DNA of 64,000 bases from Halobellus captivus (lineage in GTDB: Archaea; Halobacteriota; Halobacteria; Halobacteriales; Haloferacaceae). Made by a program: the position numbers and the translations under genes. The notes under the pieces were generated by a model. That model did no database searches and had not been told where the DNA came from. It worked only from the letters and a program-made list of their open reading frames with translations. The stretch spans positions 62,001 to 126,000 of the forward strand of contig NZ_RDQE01000002.1 in the NCBI RefSeq assembly GCF_003697845.1. The letters are read 5' to 3'. How positions within the stretch are numbered: position 1 is the stretch's first letter; the number at the start of each line of letters is the position of its first letter. Below are positions 11,632 through 21,249 of the stretch, in pieces.

Positions 11632-12045
11632 TCAGGGCCAGTCGTCGCGGGAGGCCTCCTCGGATTCCTCGGCCTCCTCCGGCGTCGCGAGGGTCCACCC
11701 TGCGGCCTCCGCGGCGTCCTCGACGTCGAGGAACTCCCAGCCGGTCGCCTCGGCGACCGCGGCGTCGTCCTCGTCGACGCCGACGAAGACGTGCCGGTCG
11801 GTGTCGAACTGGCTCCTGATGTTCTCCAAGCTCTCCTCGACGCCGCGCGGTCCGGAGAAGAAGTCCTGGCGCACGCGGTGTTTCCGGGTGAAGTTCGTGA
11901 CGACGTACGTCGGCTTCTCGCTTACGACCCCGACGTACTCCGTCCACTGTCGGGCGCCGCTGAACACCGCGTTCGGGTCGGCGAGTGTCTTCAGCGCCTC
12001 GAGTTCGAACCCCAGCGTCATGTCGCTTGATCCGCCGCTGTCCAT
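11632..12045 (-). CDS. Conserved haloarchaeal protein, unknown function
   Basis: A 137-aa soluble acidic protein (MTLGFELEALKTLADP near the start, then a segment reading VVSEKPTYVVTNFTRKHRVRQDF). The Glu-rich tail SEEASRDDWP is typical of halophiles. ATG at 12045 is used because an AT-richer GTTTTCG lies about 27 nt upstream; ATG at 12021 is an alternative. The mixed alpha/beta pattern suggests a compact domain; no catalytic motif recognised. Confidence 0.7.
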   Translation of the reverse strand: MDSGGSSDMTLGFELEALKTLADPNAVFSGARQWTEYVGVVSEKPTYVVTNFTRKHRVRQDFFSGPRGVEESLENIRSQFDTDRHVFVGVDEDDAAVAEATGWEFLDVEDAAEAAGWTLATPEEAEESEEASRDDWP

Positions 12046-12152
12046 GCCTCACCTTTCGCGTCGCGGGCGAAAACGACTTCGCTTCTCGCGTGAGTCGCGA
12101 TCGAGAACTCCGAGCGAGAAACGAACGCGAACGACCGAGGGTCACGGCCGAC

Positions 12153-12368
12153 TCAGCGGGCGCGGATCCGGTAGTAGTCGGTGAACTTCACCACGTCGCC
12201 GTCCTCGAGGTCCGCCGACTCCGGCGCGGTCCGCGGCCGCCCCGCCAGCTCGGCGACGGCCGCCTGCGTCGCCTCGTCGAGCTCGTCGTAGTGACGGACC
12301 CGCGCGTCGGGTGGCACTCTCCCGGTGCGACGCAGCCGCATCCGTCGTCCCTCGTCTCGGAACGCCAT
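12153..12368 (-). CDS. Small conserved haloarchaeal protein, unknown
   Basis: A 71-aa protein ending DGDVVKFTDYYRIRAR, with a basic N-terminal third. It begins right after an AT-rich promoter segment (12376-12400) that separates it from the histidine kinase. No known domain recognised; codon use matches the neighbouring chromosome. Confidence 0.6.
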   Translation of the reverse strand: MAFRDEGRRMRLRRTGRVPPDARVRHYDELDEATQAAVAELAGRPRTAPESADLEDGDVVKFTDYYRIRAR

Positions 12369-12418
12369 ATGGTACTATTTATCATGGTATTTGTTAACTC
12401 TTTTGGAGAGGTCGGCGG

Positions 12419-14611
12419 TCACGGGTCGTCGGCGCGAACGTCGCGGCGCGGCAGCGTGACCGTCACGACGATGCCTCGAGGATCGGCGTCCGCGACCGTC
12501 GCCGACCCGCCGGACTGCTGGAGCACCCAATACACGAGCCACAGGCCCAGTCCGCTGCCGTGATACAGCGCGTCGACCGCCCGGCCGGTCTCCAACACGT
12601 CGCGGTTCATCCCGTCCAGTCCGGGCCCGTCGTCCGTGACCTCGATCACCACCGTCTCCGCCGTTGTCCCCACGGAGACCTCGACGGACGGCCGGTCCCG
12701 GTCGTGATGGACGATGGCGTTGTGGATCAGCTCCTCTATCGCTCGATCGATCCACTCGGTCGCGGACGCGACGGCCTCGCCTTCCGCCGGCGTCGACGCC
12801 GAGACCGTCGCCGCGGGGAACTCCGCCGCCGTCGACTCGACGAGCTGGTCGACCGTCTCGCCGACGTCGACCGGCTCCGGCTCCGTCGGGTCGCTCAGCA
12901 CCTCGGTGATGTGATGGGCCTTCTCGCTCGTCGTCAGGAGTTCGTCGGCACGCGAGACGATGGCGGACGCCGACTCGGCGAGGTCGGCGGCGTCCGCCTC
13001 GGTGGTCGTCCCCGCGTCCCGGTCGAGGACCTGTTTCGCTCGACCGCGGATCACGGTCAGGGCGTTCCGGAGGTTGTGTTGTAACACCCGATCGACGACG
13101 CGGAGCTGACGGGTCCGGTTCTCGCTGTCGGTCACGTCCCGAAGGACGCCGACGACTCCGGCCGCTTCGACGTTCTCCCCGGAGGCGTCGAGCGGGTAGT
13201 AGCGCACGTCGAACGTGCGAATCCCCCGGTCCGGATGGGTCCGCGTCGTCCGGTACTCGATCGAGTGCCCCCGGAGCGCGCGGTCGACGTGGCGTTTCAC
13301 GTCCGGATACTGCTCGTCGTCGACGACGTCGCCGACCGTGAGCCCGCTCACGTCCGTATCCCCGATCCCGTGGTACGTCCGGTATTGTCGGTTGGCGAAT
13401 AGGAACCGTCCGTCGTGGTCGACGGCGGCGATCAGGTCCGTCGCGCCGTCGATGGCGTGTTTGAACTGCTCCAGCTCCCGCTCGCGGGCCTTGATGTCGG
13501 TCACGTCCCGACAGATCGCGAACGTCCCCGCCAGCTCGCCGTCGGCGTCGTAGTACGGGTACCGCCGCGTGCTGAACGTCGCCTCGCGCCCGCTCCGCTC
13601 GAACGTCGGAGTGACCTCGTACTCGGCCGTCTCCTCGGTCTCGAGCACGTCCGTCCGGCGTTCGTCGATCGTCGTCGCCGTCTCGGGATCCATGAACGCG
13701 AACTCGTCGTTCCCGTACAACTCCTCCCGCGGGACGCCCGCGAACTCGCTTACGGCCTCGTTGAGCAGTTCGAACTCGCCCTCGAGGTTCTGTAACAGGA
13801 TGGGCTCCTCCAACTGCTCGACGATGGCACGATACCGTTCCAGTCGTCCCACGGCCGCCTTCCGCTCGGTGATGTCCGTCTGGATCGCGACGAACCGCGT
13901 GACGGTTCCCGCCTCGTCGAGGACCGGCGCGATGGTCTGGTGGGCGTGATACAACTCGCCGTTCTTCCGCCGGTCGACGATCTCCTCCTCCCACACCTCG
14001 CCCGCGCGGATGGTCTCCCACAGCGACTCGAAGTAGTCGTCGGACATCCTCGCGGAGTTGAGTATCGCCGGCGTCTCGCCGATCGCCTCCTCGGCCTCGT
14101 AGCCGGTGTGTTCGGTGAACGCCGGGTTGACGTACTCGATCGTTCCGTCGGGGTCGGTGACGTAGATCGCGTGGCCCGCCTGCTCGACCAGGTTTCGAAA
14201 CGTCCGTCGCCTGTCGCCCTCGGCGTGCTCCCGAAAGGTGCCGGTGTACACGCTCCCTCCGTCGGCCTCGTGGTCGTGGAACCGAGCCGAGAAGGCGTGG
14301 ACCTCCCCGTCGACGGACGCGATCGGGATCGTGACGTCGCCCGCTCCGACGAGTCGCTCGGGGTCCCCGAGACGCGCACGGAGCGAACGCGCTCGCCGTT
14401 CGGCGGTTTCGTCGGGGATCAGCGACGTGATCCGCCGACCGAGGAGGTCGTCGGGGGCGTACCCGAGCACCGATTCGACCGCCGGGTTCGCGTAGACGAC
14501 CGCCCCCCCGTCGTCGAGCGAGATCACCGGGTCGGAACTCCCCTCGACGAACGACGCGAGGACCCCGTCGTCGAACGAGTCCGGCCGGTCGTCGGGGGTG
14601 TGGCGTGACAT
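12419..14611 (-). CDS. Multi-PAS sensor histidine kinase
   Basis: The 730-aa protein has no membrane helix. Four PAS-type modules are visible (about residues 15-130, 138-250, 260-375 and 380-500). A HisKA-like helix follows with the phospho-accepting His in LQHNLRNALTVIRGRA (H512), and a HATPase domain with LIHNAIVHHD (N box), DDGPGLDG (G1) and GSGLGLWLVYWVLQQSGG (G2). It should sense an intracellular or diffusible signal. No response regulator is adjacent, so the partner is unknown. ATG 14611 is preferred over 14632 because a TATA-like CCTTTTCA lies about 29 nt upstream. Confidence 0.92.
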   Translation of the reverse strand: MSRHTPDDRPDSFDDGVLASFVEGSSDPVISLDDGGAVVYANPAVESVLGYAPDDLLGRRITSLIPDETAERRARSLRARLGDPERLVGAGDVTIPIASVDGEVHAFSARFHDHEADGGSVYTGTFREHAEGDRRRTFRNLVEQAGHAIYVTDPDGTIEYVNPAFTEHTGYEAEEAIGETPAILNSARMSDDYFESLWETIRAGEVWEEEIVDRRKNGELYHAHQTIAPVLDEAGTVTRFVAIQTDITERKAAVGRLERYRAIVEQLEEPILLQNLEGEFELLNEAVSEFAGVPREELYGNDEFAFMDPETATTIDERRTDVLETEETAEYEVTPTFERSGREATFSTRRYPYYDADGELAGTFAICRDVTDIKARERELEQFKHAIDGATDLIAAVDHDGRFLFANRQYRTYHGIGDTDVSGLTVGDVVDDEQYPDVKRHVDRALRGHSIEYRTTRTHPDRGIRTFDVRYYPLDASGENVEAAGVVGVLRDVTDSENRTRQLRVVDRVLQHNLRNALTVIRGRAKQVLDRDAGTTTEADAADLAESASAIVSRADELLTTSEKAHHITEVLSDPTEPEPVDVGETVDQLVESTAAEFPAATVSASTPAEGEAVASATEWIDRAIEELIHNAIVHHDRDRPSVEVSVGTTAETVVIEVTDDGPGLDGMNRDVLETGRAVDALYHGSGLGLWLVYWVLQQSGGSATVADADPRGIVVTVTLPRRDVRADDP

Positions 14612-14769
14612 TACCGATCCGCAGGTCGTCACGACGTGAAAAGGTACTGCTCCCTTCGAGAAGGTGGGAAGGCGGCGCGGGAGACAGCTTCGGGGGTGAC
14701 CCCTGACTGCCGTCCGGTCAGTGTTCCGCCGGTCGGTCCTGCTCCGCCGGTCGGCGCTCGGCCGGCCGG

Positions 14770-16011
14770 TCAGTGCTCCGTCGTCGACGCGGCCAGGTCG
14801 TCGACGGAGAAGCCGGGCTCCATCAGAAGCTCCGTCTGACCGCTCACGTCCCGCTTCTCACGCATCAGCTGTTTGAACGCCGACTGCGGCGAGAGGTCGC
14901 CGATGAGCACGCCGCCGACGATCCGACCGTCCTTCAGCGCGACGCGACGCCACTCCCCCTCGTCGGTGGTCGCCTCCACCGAGTCGTCGCCGAGCGTCGG
15001 ATGACCGAACGAGAGGAAGGGGAAGTCGAAGTGCGTGATGGAGTACGAGGAGACCCACTCGAACTCCGCGCTGCCGTACTCGGTCATGTTGCGGGCGGCG
15101 ATCGTCCCCTGCTCCTTCGCCGACCCCCACGAGCCGTTCTTGGCCTGCTGGCCGAGGACGAGGTCCTCGAAGGTGGTGACGTCGCCGGCGGCGAACACGT
15201 TGTCGACGTTCGTCCGCATGTACTCGTCGACGACGATCCCGTCGTCGGTCTCGATGGGCGTCCCCTCGACGATCTCCGTGTTCATGTTCAACCCGATCGC
15301 CACGCCCGCGAAGTCGCACTCGTAGCGCTCGCCGTTCGGGTCGACGGCCGCCTCGACGCGCCCGTCGTCGTCGACCTCGAAGCGGTCCACGCCCGAGTCG
15401 AACACCGGCTCCACGCCGCGCTCGCGCATCGCCTCGTGCATGATCTCCGCGCCCTCGTTGGAGAGGGCGTACCGCCACCAGGAGTCGCCGCGCATCAGGT
15501 ACTTCGCCTCCACGTCCTGCGCGCCGCAGATCGCCGCGAAGTCGATGCCGAGCAGTCCCGCGCCGACGATGACGCCCCGCTCGGCGCCCTCGACGCTCTC
15601 CTTGATCCGCCGGGCGTCCTGGAACGTCCAGAAGTGGTGGATCCCCTCGGCGTCGGCGTTCTCGACCGGTAGCTGCTGGGGCGTGCCGCCGATCGCCAGG
15701 AGCAGCGAGTCGTACTCGACGACCTCGTCCTCGTGGGTTCGGATCGCGTCGTTCTCGACGTCGATGTCGACGACCAGCGTGTTCAACCGGAGGTCGACGT
15801 CGTGGTCGTCGTACCACGACTCGTCGTGGATCGAGATCGGCGCTTCGGGGAGTTTCCCCTTCGCGAACTCCTTTATCAGGATCCGGTTGTAGAGGGACTC
15901 CCCCTCCTCGGTGATGACCGTGATCTCGGCGTCAGGCGCTTCCTCGCGGAGGGTCTCCGCCGCGGAGGCCCCCGCGATCCCGTCCCCGACGATCACGTAC
16001 GAATCGCTCAT
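14770..16011 (-). CDS. FAD-dependent pyridine-nucleotide-type oxidoreductase
   Basis: The 413-aa protein has an N-terminal FAD Rossmann motif (YVIVGDGIAGASAAETL), a central NAD(P)-binding motif (RGVIVGAGLLGIDFAAICG) and the second FAD loop TNVDNVFAAGDVTTF. That is the layout of ferredoxin/rubredoxin- or nitrite-reductase-type reductases. No redox-active cysteine pair is seen. ATG 16011 opens directly on the Rossmann strand and has a CATTAAC box about 27 nt upstream; a longer frame only adds an unrelated leader. The electron partner is unknown. Confidence 0.88.
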   Translation of the reverse strand: MSDSYVIVGDGIAGASAAETLREEAPDAEITVITEEGESLYNRILIKEFAKGKLPEAPISIHDESWYDDHDVDLRLNTLVVDIDVENDAIRTHEDEVVEYDSLLLAIGGTPQQLPVENADAEGIHHFWTFQDARRIKESVEGAERGVIVGAGLLGIDFAAICGAQDVEAKYLMRGDSWWRYALSNEGAEIMHEAMRERGVEPVFDSGVDRFEVDDDGRVEAAVDPNGERYECDFAGVAIGLNMNTEIVEGTPIETDDGIVVDEYMRTNVDNVFAAGDVTTFEDLVLGQQAKNGSWGSAKEQGTIAARNMTEYGSAEFEWVSSYSITHFDFPFLSFGHPTLGDDSVEATTDEGEWRRVALKDGRIVGGVLIGDLSPQSAFKQLMREKRDVSGQTELLMEPGFSVDDLAASTTEH

Positions 16012-16173
16012 GGGCGGCGTTTCGGATTGGGGGTTAATGTGGATTGTCATCCGCGTTCAGAACCGTGACAGTCCCTCGCTCGCCCCTCGTGACCGTCCCC
16101 TCCCTCCGGAATTCGCGTCCCGGAGCGGCCGCGGTCGCCACAGATTCAAGGTCGTCGCCGCCCAACACGCGGT

Positions 16174-16770
16174 ATGAAGATCCGGCAGAACATCCGCCAC
16201 TGGGCCGCGAAGAAGGCGCTCACGACCCCGGTGGTCGGCGACGTCGCCAACGACAAGCTCGTCGACCTCCACACGAGCATCTTCCTCAACAAGGCCGACG
16301 AGGAGCGCCGGGAGGAGCGGAGGGAACACCTCGACGACTTCTTCGACGCGACGATGGACGCCTACGTCGCCGCCCTCGAGGCCGGCTTCCCGGAGGCGGA
16401 GGCCCGCGAGATCACCCACGTACAGGCCAACTTCGACTTCTTCAATCACGGGTGGACGGAGATGATGGAGATCCCCGGCGACGAGCTGGAGGAGCACTAC
16501 CGCCGGTACGAGTCGTTCTTCTCGAGATACGGGATCACGATCGACGACCCGCTCGGGGAGTTCCGCCCGGCCGACGGGATCGCGGACGCGCCGGAGACCC
16601 CGGAGCGACTCGAGACGCCGGAGTACGAGAACGCTCTCGCCGGCTTCGCCGACGACGTGTACGTGGAGACCGACGACGGCGAGACGGTCGTCGGCGGCGA
16701 CACCGAGGAGCCCGAGGAGGTCGATCCCGCCGCCGCGCCCGGGCTCGACGAGGACGAAGCGAGCGCCTGA
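16174..16770 (+). CDS. DUF6149-like haloarchaeal protein
   Basis: A 198-aa protein, mostly helical (NIRHWAAKKALTTPVVGDVANDKLVDLHT..., then an Arg/Glu-rich helix), ending in a 60-residue acidic low-complexity tail. It resembles a family conserved only in haloarchaea; the DUF number is from memory. Cytoplasmic; no catalytic motif evident. It is divergent from the FAD oxidoreductase with a 162-bp shared upstream region. Confidence 0.65.
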   Translation: MKIRQNIRHWAAKKALTTPVVGDVANDKLVDLHTSIFLNKADEERREERREHLDDFFDATMDAYVAALEAGFPEAEAREITHVQANFDFFNHGWTEMMEIPGDELEEHYRRYESFFSRYGITIDDPLGEFRPADGIADAPETPERLETPEYENALAGFADDVYVETDDGETVVGGDTEEPEEVDPAAAPGLDEDEASA

Positions 16771-16836
16771 GCGGGGCGAAGCCAGCGCCCGGGCGGAGCC
16801 CTCGGGGTGAACCGACGGTCCCTCTCCCGGTCCATC

Positions 16837-18336
16837 TCAGCCCCACTCGAAGCCGGATCCGTCCCGCTCGCTCGCCGGATCCGCCGTCGGTTCGGGATCC
16901 ACCGTCGTTCCGTGATCCGCCGTCGTCCCGGAGTTCGTCGCCGTTTCGGCGTCCATCACCGCTCCGGCTTCCGTCGGCGTTCCCGGATCCATCAACGCCT
17001 CGGCGGCCGCGACGCCCGCGGCGACCCGCGCCTCCGGCGACCCGCCGAACGGGTCGACGTGGCTCCCCGGGCCGGCGTACGTGACGCCCGGTATCCCGGC
17101 CGCGGCGAGGTCGACCGGCACGCGCTCGCCGGGGGACCTCGCCACGGCCGCGGCGGGATCGCGAGCGACGTGGATCGATCGAACGTCCTCCCTCGAAAAC
17201 GACGGAAACAGGTCCTCGAGCGCCGAGAGCCATCGATCCCGGACCGATCCGTCGTCGCCGTCGGCGGGTCCTCCTCCGCGGCCGACCAGATACGTCAGGT
17301 GCTCGCCGCCGTATCGGGCGGGCGGGACCAGGTCCGTGTGCGCCAACAGCGTTCCGAACGGTGCGTCCCCGCCGCCGGAGAGCGCCCCGGGCTCGACCGT
17401 CATCCGCCACGAGTCGACGATCGGCTCGGCCGTCGTGACGAGCGCACACGTCCCGGGGACCGCCTCGACGCCGGGATCGACCCCCGACACGTCCCGAAGC
17501 GTCGACGGACCGCCGGCGACGACGACGCCCGCACACTCGACGATCCGACGGCCCGCCGGCGTCTCGACGGTCACCGCCACCGCGGCGTCGGAACCGACAC
17601 GGCCGCCCGCAGCGTCGGTGCCGCCACGGCCGCCCACGGGATCTACCCGGATGACGCGGCTCCCCGTTCTAACCGCCCCTTCACCGATCGATTCGATGAT
17701 CGCGTCCACGAGGCGGCCGGTCGAGCCGTCGACGTAGTCGACCGCCGTCCCGCGCCGGTTCCGCGCCGCCCACGATCGGAGCCACGGCGCGAGCCACGCC
17801 GCGGAGACCTCGCCGGCGCGGTCGCCGAACGCCGCGCGGAGGTCCGGCTCGACGTACCCCTCGTAGGTCGTACGCGACGCCCGATCGACGACGAACCTCT
17901 CGGCCGTCGTCGCGTCGAGATCGGCACGGGAAACGGACCCGTCGCTTCCGTCGTCGCTCGCGTCATCGAGGGCCCGAACCGCGCGTGTGAGGCGCACGAA
18001 TCGAACCGCGTCGACGACCCCGGTTCCCGGATACGCCAGCCGTTCCCACGGGGCGTCGAGCCGGTGGACGACCCCGTCGCGGTAGCGGGCGGTCCGGCCG
18101 CGTCGCCGGGCGATCCGGTCGCCGAGGCCGAGATCGGCCGCGAGCGACGGGAGGGCGTCGGCCGTCGGGGAGACGTAGTGCGGGAACCGCTCCAGGGGGT
18201 CGCCGGCGGTGTCGACGGTACGCGCGCGGCCGCCGACCGCGTCGCTCGCCTCGAAGACCCGGACCTCGTGGCCCGCTTCCCGGAGCCTGGCGGCCGCCGA
18301 GAGTCCGGCGAGCCCGCCGCCGACGACGACGTACAT
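16837..18336 (-). CDS. FAD-dependent amine oxidase / protoporphyrinogen oxidase-like protein
   Basis: The 499-aa protein begins MYVVVGGGLAGLSAAARLREAGHEV, a classical dinucleotide motif. It is followed by VFEASDAVGGRARTV, the flavin-containing amine oxidase signature, and ends with the YAGPGSHVDPFGGSPEA FAD loop. Such haloarchaeal proteins desaturate carotenoids, oxidise porphyrinogens or amines; the substrate is not readable here. ATG 18336 lies 5 bp after the acetyltransferase stop, so the two are probably one operon. A roughly 45-residue Thr/Asp/Glu tail is disordered. Confidence 0.85.
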   Translation of the reverse strand: MYVVVGGGLAGLSAAARLREAGHEVRVFEASDAVGGRARTVDTAGDPLERFPHYVSPTADALPSLAADLGLGDRIARRRGRTARYRDGVVHRLDAPWERLAYPGTGVVDAVRFVRLTRAVRALDDASDDGSDGSVSRADLDATTAERFVVDRASRTTYEGYVEPDLRAAFGDRAGEVSAAWLAPWLRSWAARNRRGTAVDYVDGSTGRLVDAIIESIGEGAVRTGSRVIRVDPVGGRGGTDAAGGRVGSDAAVAVTVETPAGRRIVECAGVVVAGGPSTLRDVSGVDPGVEAVPGTCALVTTAEPIVDSWRMTVEPGALSGGGDAPFGTLLAHTDLVPPARYGGEHLTYLVGRGGGPADGDDGSVRDRWLSALEDLFPSFSREDVRSIHVARDPAAAVARSPGERVPVDLAAAGIPGVTYAGPGSHVDPFGGSPEARVAAGVAAAEALMDPGTPTEAGAVMDAETATNSGTTADHGTTVDPEPTADPASERDGSGFEWG

Positions 18337-18341
18337 GTCGT

Positions 18342-19037
18342 CTAGGACGGGCCGTCGTCGGTAAGTGTGTTGCGGGGATCGGTCGGGTCGGCGGGATCGG
18401 TCGGGTTGACGAGGTCGGGCGGACCGGCGGAACCGTCCCCTTCGCCGTCGAGCCGCTCGGCGAGGAACCGTCGAACCGCATCGGGGGCGTCGCCGTCGCG
18501 GTCGCGGAAGACGGTCAGGCCGGCGCGGTACCGCTCGAGGTCGTCGTGGTTCGATGCGGGCGAGTCGGCGGATCGCTCCAGTTCGAGTTCGGCGAGTCCC
18601 GTCTCCTCGCCGGTGTAGGCGAACCCGCACTTGTAGAGCGCTTCGTAGGCGAACGGGTTGTTGACCGCGATCCGGACGCGGTCGTACCCCGCGTCCGCGA
18701 GCCACGGGACGGTCCGTCGGATCAGCTCGGGACCGACCCCCTCGCCGCGTCGCGCGACGTGGACGGTGACGTATCGGAGCCGACAGCACGCGGGGTCGGT
18801 ACGGTCCGGCGAGAACGAGACCGCCGCGAGGACGTCCGTCTCGAACTCGTCCGGATCGACGGTCTCGGGAAGCGGCTCCGCGGGCGTCCACTCGGGAACG
18901 GCGTCGGAGCCGTCCCCGGTCCGGAGGAGCGCCTTGCCCGTGTCGCCGACGACGAACTTCCCGGCGTACGCGAACGCCCGGTAGTCGAGCCGGCACGTCG
19001 TCCCCTCGCCCGGCGCACCGGGCACCGTGAACTCCAT
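18342..19037 (-). CDS. GNAT family N-acetyltransferase
   Basis: A 231-aa protein from ATG 19037; a GTG 12 nt further out is possible, but a TATA-like GGTTTAGC near 19064 favours 19037. The acetyl-CoA fold is seen in CRLRYVTVHVARRGEGVGPELIRRTVPWL and NNPFAYEALYKCGFAYTGEETG, the motif A and B regions. The tail has a repeated DP-T/N-DP-A-D pattern. The substrate is unknown; it sits upstream of the FAD enzyme in one transcript. Confidence 0.8.
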   Translation of the reverse strand: MEFTVPGAPGEGTTCRLDYRAFAYAGKFVVGDTGKALLRTGDGSDAVPEWTPAEPLPETVDPDEFETDVLAAVSFSPDRTDPACCRLRYVTVHVARRGEGVGPELIRRTVPWLADAGYDRVRIAVNNPFAYEALYKCGFAYTGEETGLAELELERSADSPASNHDDLERYRAGLTVFRDRDGDAPDAVRRFLAERLDGEGDGSAGPPDLVNPTDPADPTDPRNTLTDDGPS

Positions 19038-19115
19038 GCACGGGAACACGCGTTCCGGCCGCTAAACCGTCCCGGTGGGACGTGCAGGGACCGCCGGCAG
19101 CCACTTCGACCGAGG

Positions 19116-19123
19116 CATATAAC
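19116..19123 (+). promoter_or_regulatory. TATA box of the methyltransferase gene
   Basis: CATATAAC centred 28 nt upstream of the ATG at 19148, the clearest leaderless promoter in this part of the window. Confidence 0.75.
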
Positions 19124-19147
19124 TCCGCGCCGGCCGCACCGGACGCC

Positions 19148-19729
19148 ATGTACGGCCTCGGCGACGTCCGCTTCTTCGACCGGATCGCGCCGCTGTACGA
19201 CCTCGTCATGCCGCCCGCGAACGGCGCGGCGCTCTCGGCGGGGTTCGACCGGGCGGAGCGACCGATCGACCGGCTGCTCGACGTCGGCGGCGGCTCCGGG
19301 CGCGCGTCGGCCGCGCTGACGGGTCCCGACGTCACCGTCGTCGACGTCTCGTCCGGGATGCTCCGTCGGGCGCGGAACGCACGGGGACTGTCGGCGGTCG
19401 CCGGCGACGCGGGGCGACTCCCGTTCCGCGACGGGAGCGTCGACGCGGTCATGGTCGTCGACGCGTTCCACCACCTGCCGGACCGGGAGGCCGCGCTCCG
19501 GGAGGCGGGGCGGGTCGTCGCGCCCGGCGGCGTCCTCGTCGTTCGCGAGTTCGATCCCACGCACCCGCTCGGGCGGCTCCTCGTCGCCGCCGAGCACGCG
19601 ATCGGCATGGGGTCGCGGTTCTCGACGCCCGACGCGCTCGCGGACGACATGGAGGCGGCCGGATTCGACCCGGCGGTCGTCGACCGCGGGTTCGGCTACA
19701 CCGTCTCGGGGGTGCGAGCCGATCGCTGA
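19148..19729 (+). CDS. Class I SAM-dependent methyltransferase
   Basis: A 193-aa protein. The SAM motif I is LLDVGGGSGRASAAL, motif II is VTVVDVSSGMLRRAR, and the post-motif region is DAVMVVDAFHHLPDREAALREAGRVVAPGG, which resembles UbiE/MenG-type enzymes acting on quinone or lipid substrates. The start at 19148 is fixed by the TATA box 28 nt before it. It is divergent from the acetyltransferase, sharing a 110-bp intergenic region. Confidence 0.85.
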   Translation: MYGLGDVRFFDRIAPLYDLVMPPANGAALSAGFDRAERPIDRLLDVGGGSGRASAALTGPDVTVVDVSSGMLRRARNARGLSAVAGDAGRLPFRDGSVDAVMVVDAFHHLPDREAALREAGRVVAPGGVLVVREFDPTHPLGRLLVAAEHAIGMGSRFSTPDALADDMEAAGFDPAVVDRGFGYTVSGVRADR

Positions 19730-19809
19730 AGGGGTCCGTCTACGGCGACCCGTCGAGTTAGTCTAAAAAGCGGTCCGTGTGCGAGTAGCCTGAAAACCGG
19801 TCCGTGCGA

Positions 19810-21225
19810 CTAGTCCTGCGGGTGGCCGTGCGCGTGGGCGTCGTCGTCGTGCTCGTGGCCCTCTCCGTGGTCGTGGCCGCCGCCGTGGTCGGGTCCGCTG
19901 TCGTCGGTCTCGCCGAGCACCTCCGCGCCCTCGCCGTCGATCATGTCCATGTTCTTGAGGTTGTCCCGCTCCTCGAAGTCCGCGACCGCCTCCATGACGT
20001 CCTCCTGGGTGATCGTCATGCGGTCCTCGGTCAGCGCGCCCAGGACGGCCTCCCGAAGCACCATGCGGAGGTCCGACCCCGTGAGGCCGGTGGTTCGGTC
20101 GGCGACCTCCTCCGGGTCGAAGTCGGCGATCTTCATCTCGCGGGTAACCACGCGGAGGATGTCGGCGCGCATGTTCCGGTCGGGCTTGGGGAAGTTGACG
20201 ATCTCGTCGAAGCGCCGCCAGGCGGCCGCGTCGAGCTGGTCCGGGTGGTTCGTCGCGCCGATGAGGAGCACCTCGTCGCGGACGAGCGACACCTCGTCGA
20301 TCGACTTGAGCAGGGTGTTGACCGCGCGCTTGAGCGCGGCGTGTTCGTCCGAGCGGCGCGTCTTCGCGACCGAGTCGAACTCGTCGATGAAGAGGATACA
20401 CGGCGAGAGCCGCTTCGCCACCTCGAAGGTCTTCTCGACGTTCTTGGCCGTCTCGCCGAGGTACTGGCTCGTGATCATCGACATCTTCACCTCGACGAGC
20501 GGGATCCCGAGCTGGTGGGCGAGCGCCCGCGAGACCGTGGTCTTCCCGGTCCCCGGCGGGCCGACGAAGAGCAGCTTTCCGATCTCGCGGAGCCCGATGC
20601 TCGCGAGGTACTCGCGGTGTTCGATCGCCTTGACGATCTTCTGGATCTCCTCCTCCTGGTCGCCGGTCAACACGAGGTCGGCGAGCGTGGTCTCGATCTC
20701 CTCGGGCGCGCGGACGTTGACGAGGTCGAGCATCTCGCCGTCCTCGTCCTCGTCGAAGTACTCCTCGAGGAGCGCGTCGATCCAGACGCGGTCCGCCTCG
20801 ATCGGCCGGACGTTGTCCCGCGCCTCCTCGTGGGAGACGGGCGCGTCGAGGCCGTCGGCGGCCGCGAGCGCCGCGACGAGCGTCGGGTTCGAGGCGATCC
20901 GGTCGGCGTCGGCGTGATCGCGGTACCACTCCAAGCCCATCGCCGGTTGGGTGAGCGTGATCTCGCCGGAGAACTCGGTGTGTTGGGTGAAGAGGAGGTC
21001 GGAGACCGCGTCCCAGGGCCGTTCGACGCCGGTCGCCGTTCGGGTGCTGGCGTCCGTCGCCTTCAGCGGGCGCTCGACGCCGCCGGGGGCGTCCTCGACC
21101 GCGTCGTCCGACCAGAACACCCGGCGGAACCGGGGCGGGAGGTCGTTCTCGTCGAGGTCGCGGTTCTCGGTGTAGAAGTGCGTGGTCAGAACGAACTCGA
21201 CAACGTCGAGCGCCGGGTCACTCAT
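19810..21225 (-). CDS. AAA-family ATPase (Cdc48-like single module) with His-rich tail
   Basis: A 471-aa protein with an N-terminal region of about 180 residues unlike Cdc48 N domains, then one AAA module: Walker A VGPPGTGKTT (222-230), Walker B CILFIDEFDS, sensor 1 IGATNHPDQLD and the paired arginines in AAWRRFDEIV. The last 27 residues are almost all His, Gly, Asp and Glu, a likely metal-binding tail. It probably remodels or unfolds proteins; partners unknown. A CTTAAAC box lies 28 nt upstream of the ATG. Confidence 0.88.
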   Translation of the reverse strand: MSDPALDVVEFVLTTHFYTENRDLDENDLPPRFRRVFWSDDAVEDAPGGVERPLKATDASTRTATGVERPWDAVSDLLFTQHTEFSGEITLTQPAMGLEWYRDHADADRIASNPTLVAALAAADGLDAPVSHEEARDNVRPIEADRVWIDALLEEYFDEDEDGEMLDLVNVRAPEEIETTLADLVLTGDQEEEIQKIVKAIEHREYLASIGLREIGKLLFVGPPGTGKTTVSRALAHQLGIPLVEVKMSMITSQYLGETAKNVEKTFEVAKRLSPCILFIDEFDSVAKTRRSDEHAALKRAVNTLLKSIDEVSLVRDEVLLIGATNHPDQLDAAAWRRFDEIVNFPKPDRNMRADILRVVTREMKIADFDPEEVADRTTGLTGSDLRMVLREAVLGALTEDRMTITQEDVMEAVADFEERDNLKNMDMIDGEGAEVLGETDDSGPDHGGGHDHGEGHEHDDDAHAHGHPQD

Positions 21226-21249
21226 CCCCGTTGGGTAGCCGTGGCAGGC

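Noticed and set aside
14636-14839. 67-codon plus-strand ORF between histidine kinase and FAD oxidoreductase
   Set aside because: No start signal or motif, overlaps the oxidoreductase end; the gap carries the kinase promoter instead.
18336-19650. Extension of the FAD amine-oxidase frame upstream to 19650
   Set aside because: It would run through the acetyltransferase and methyltransferase genes; the dinucleotide motif starts right at ATG 18336.
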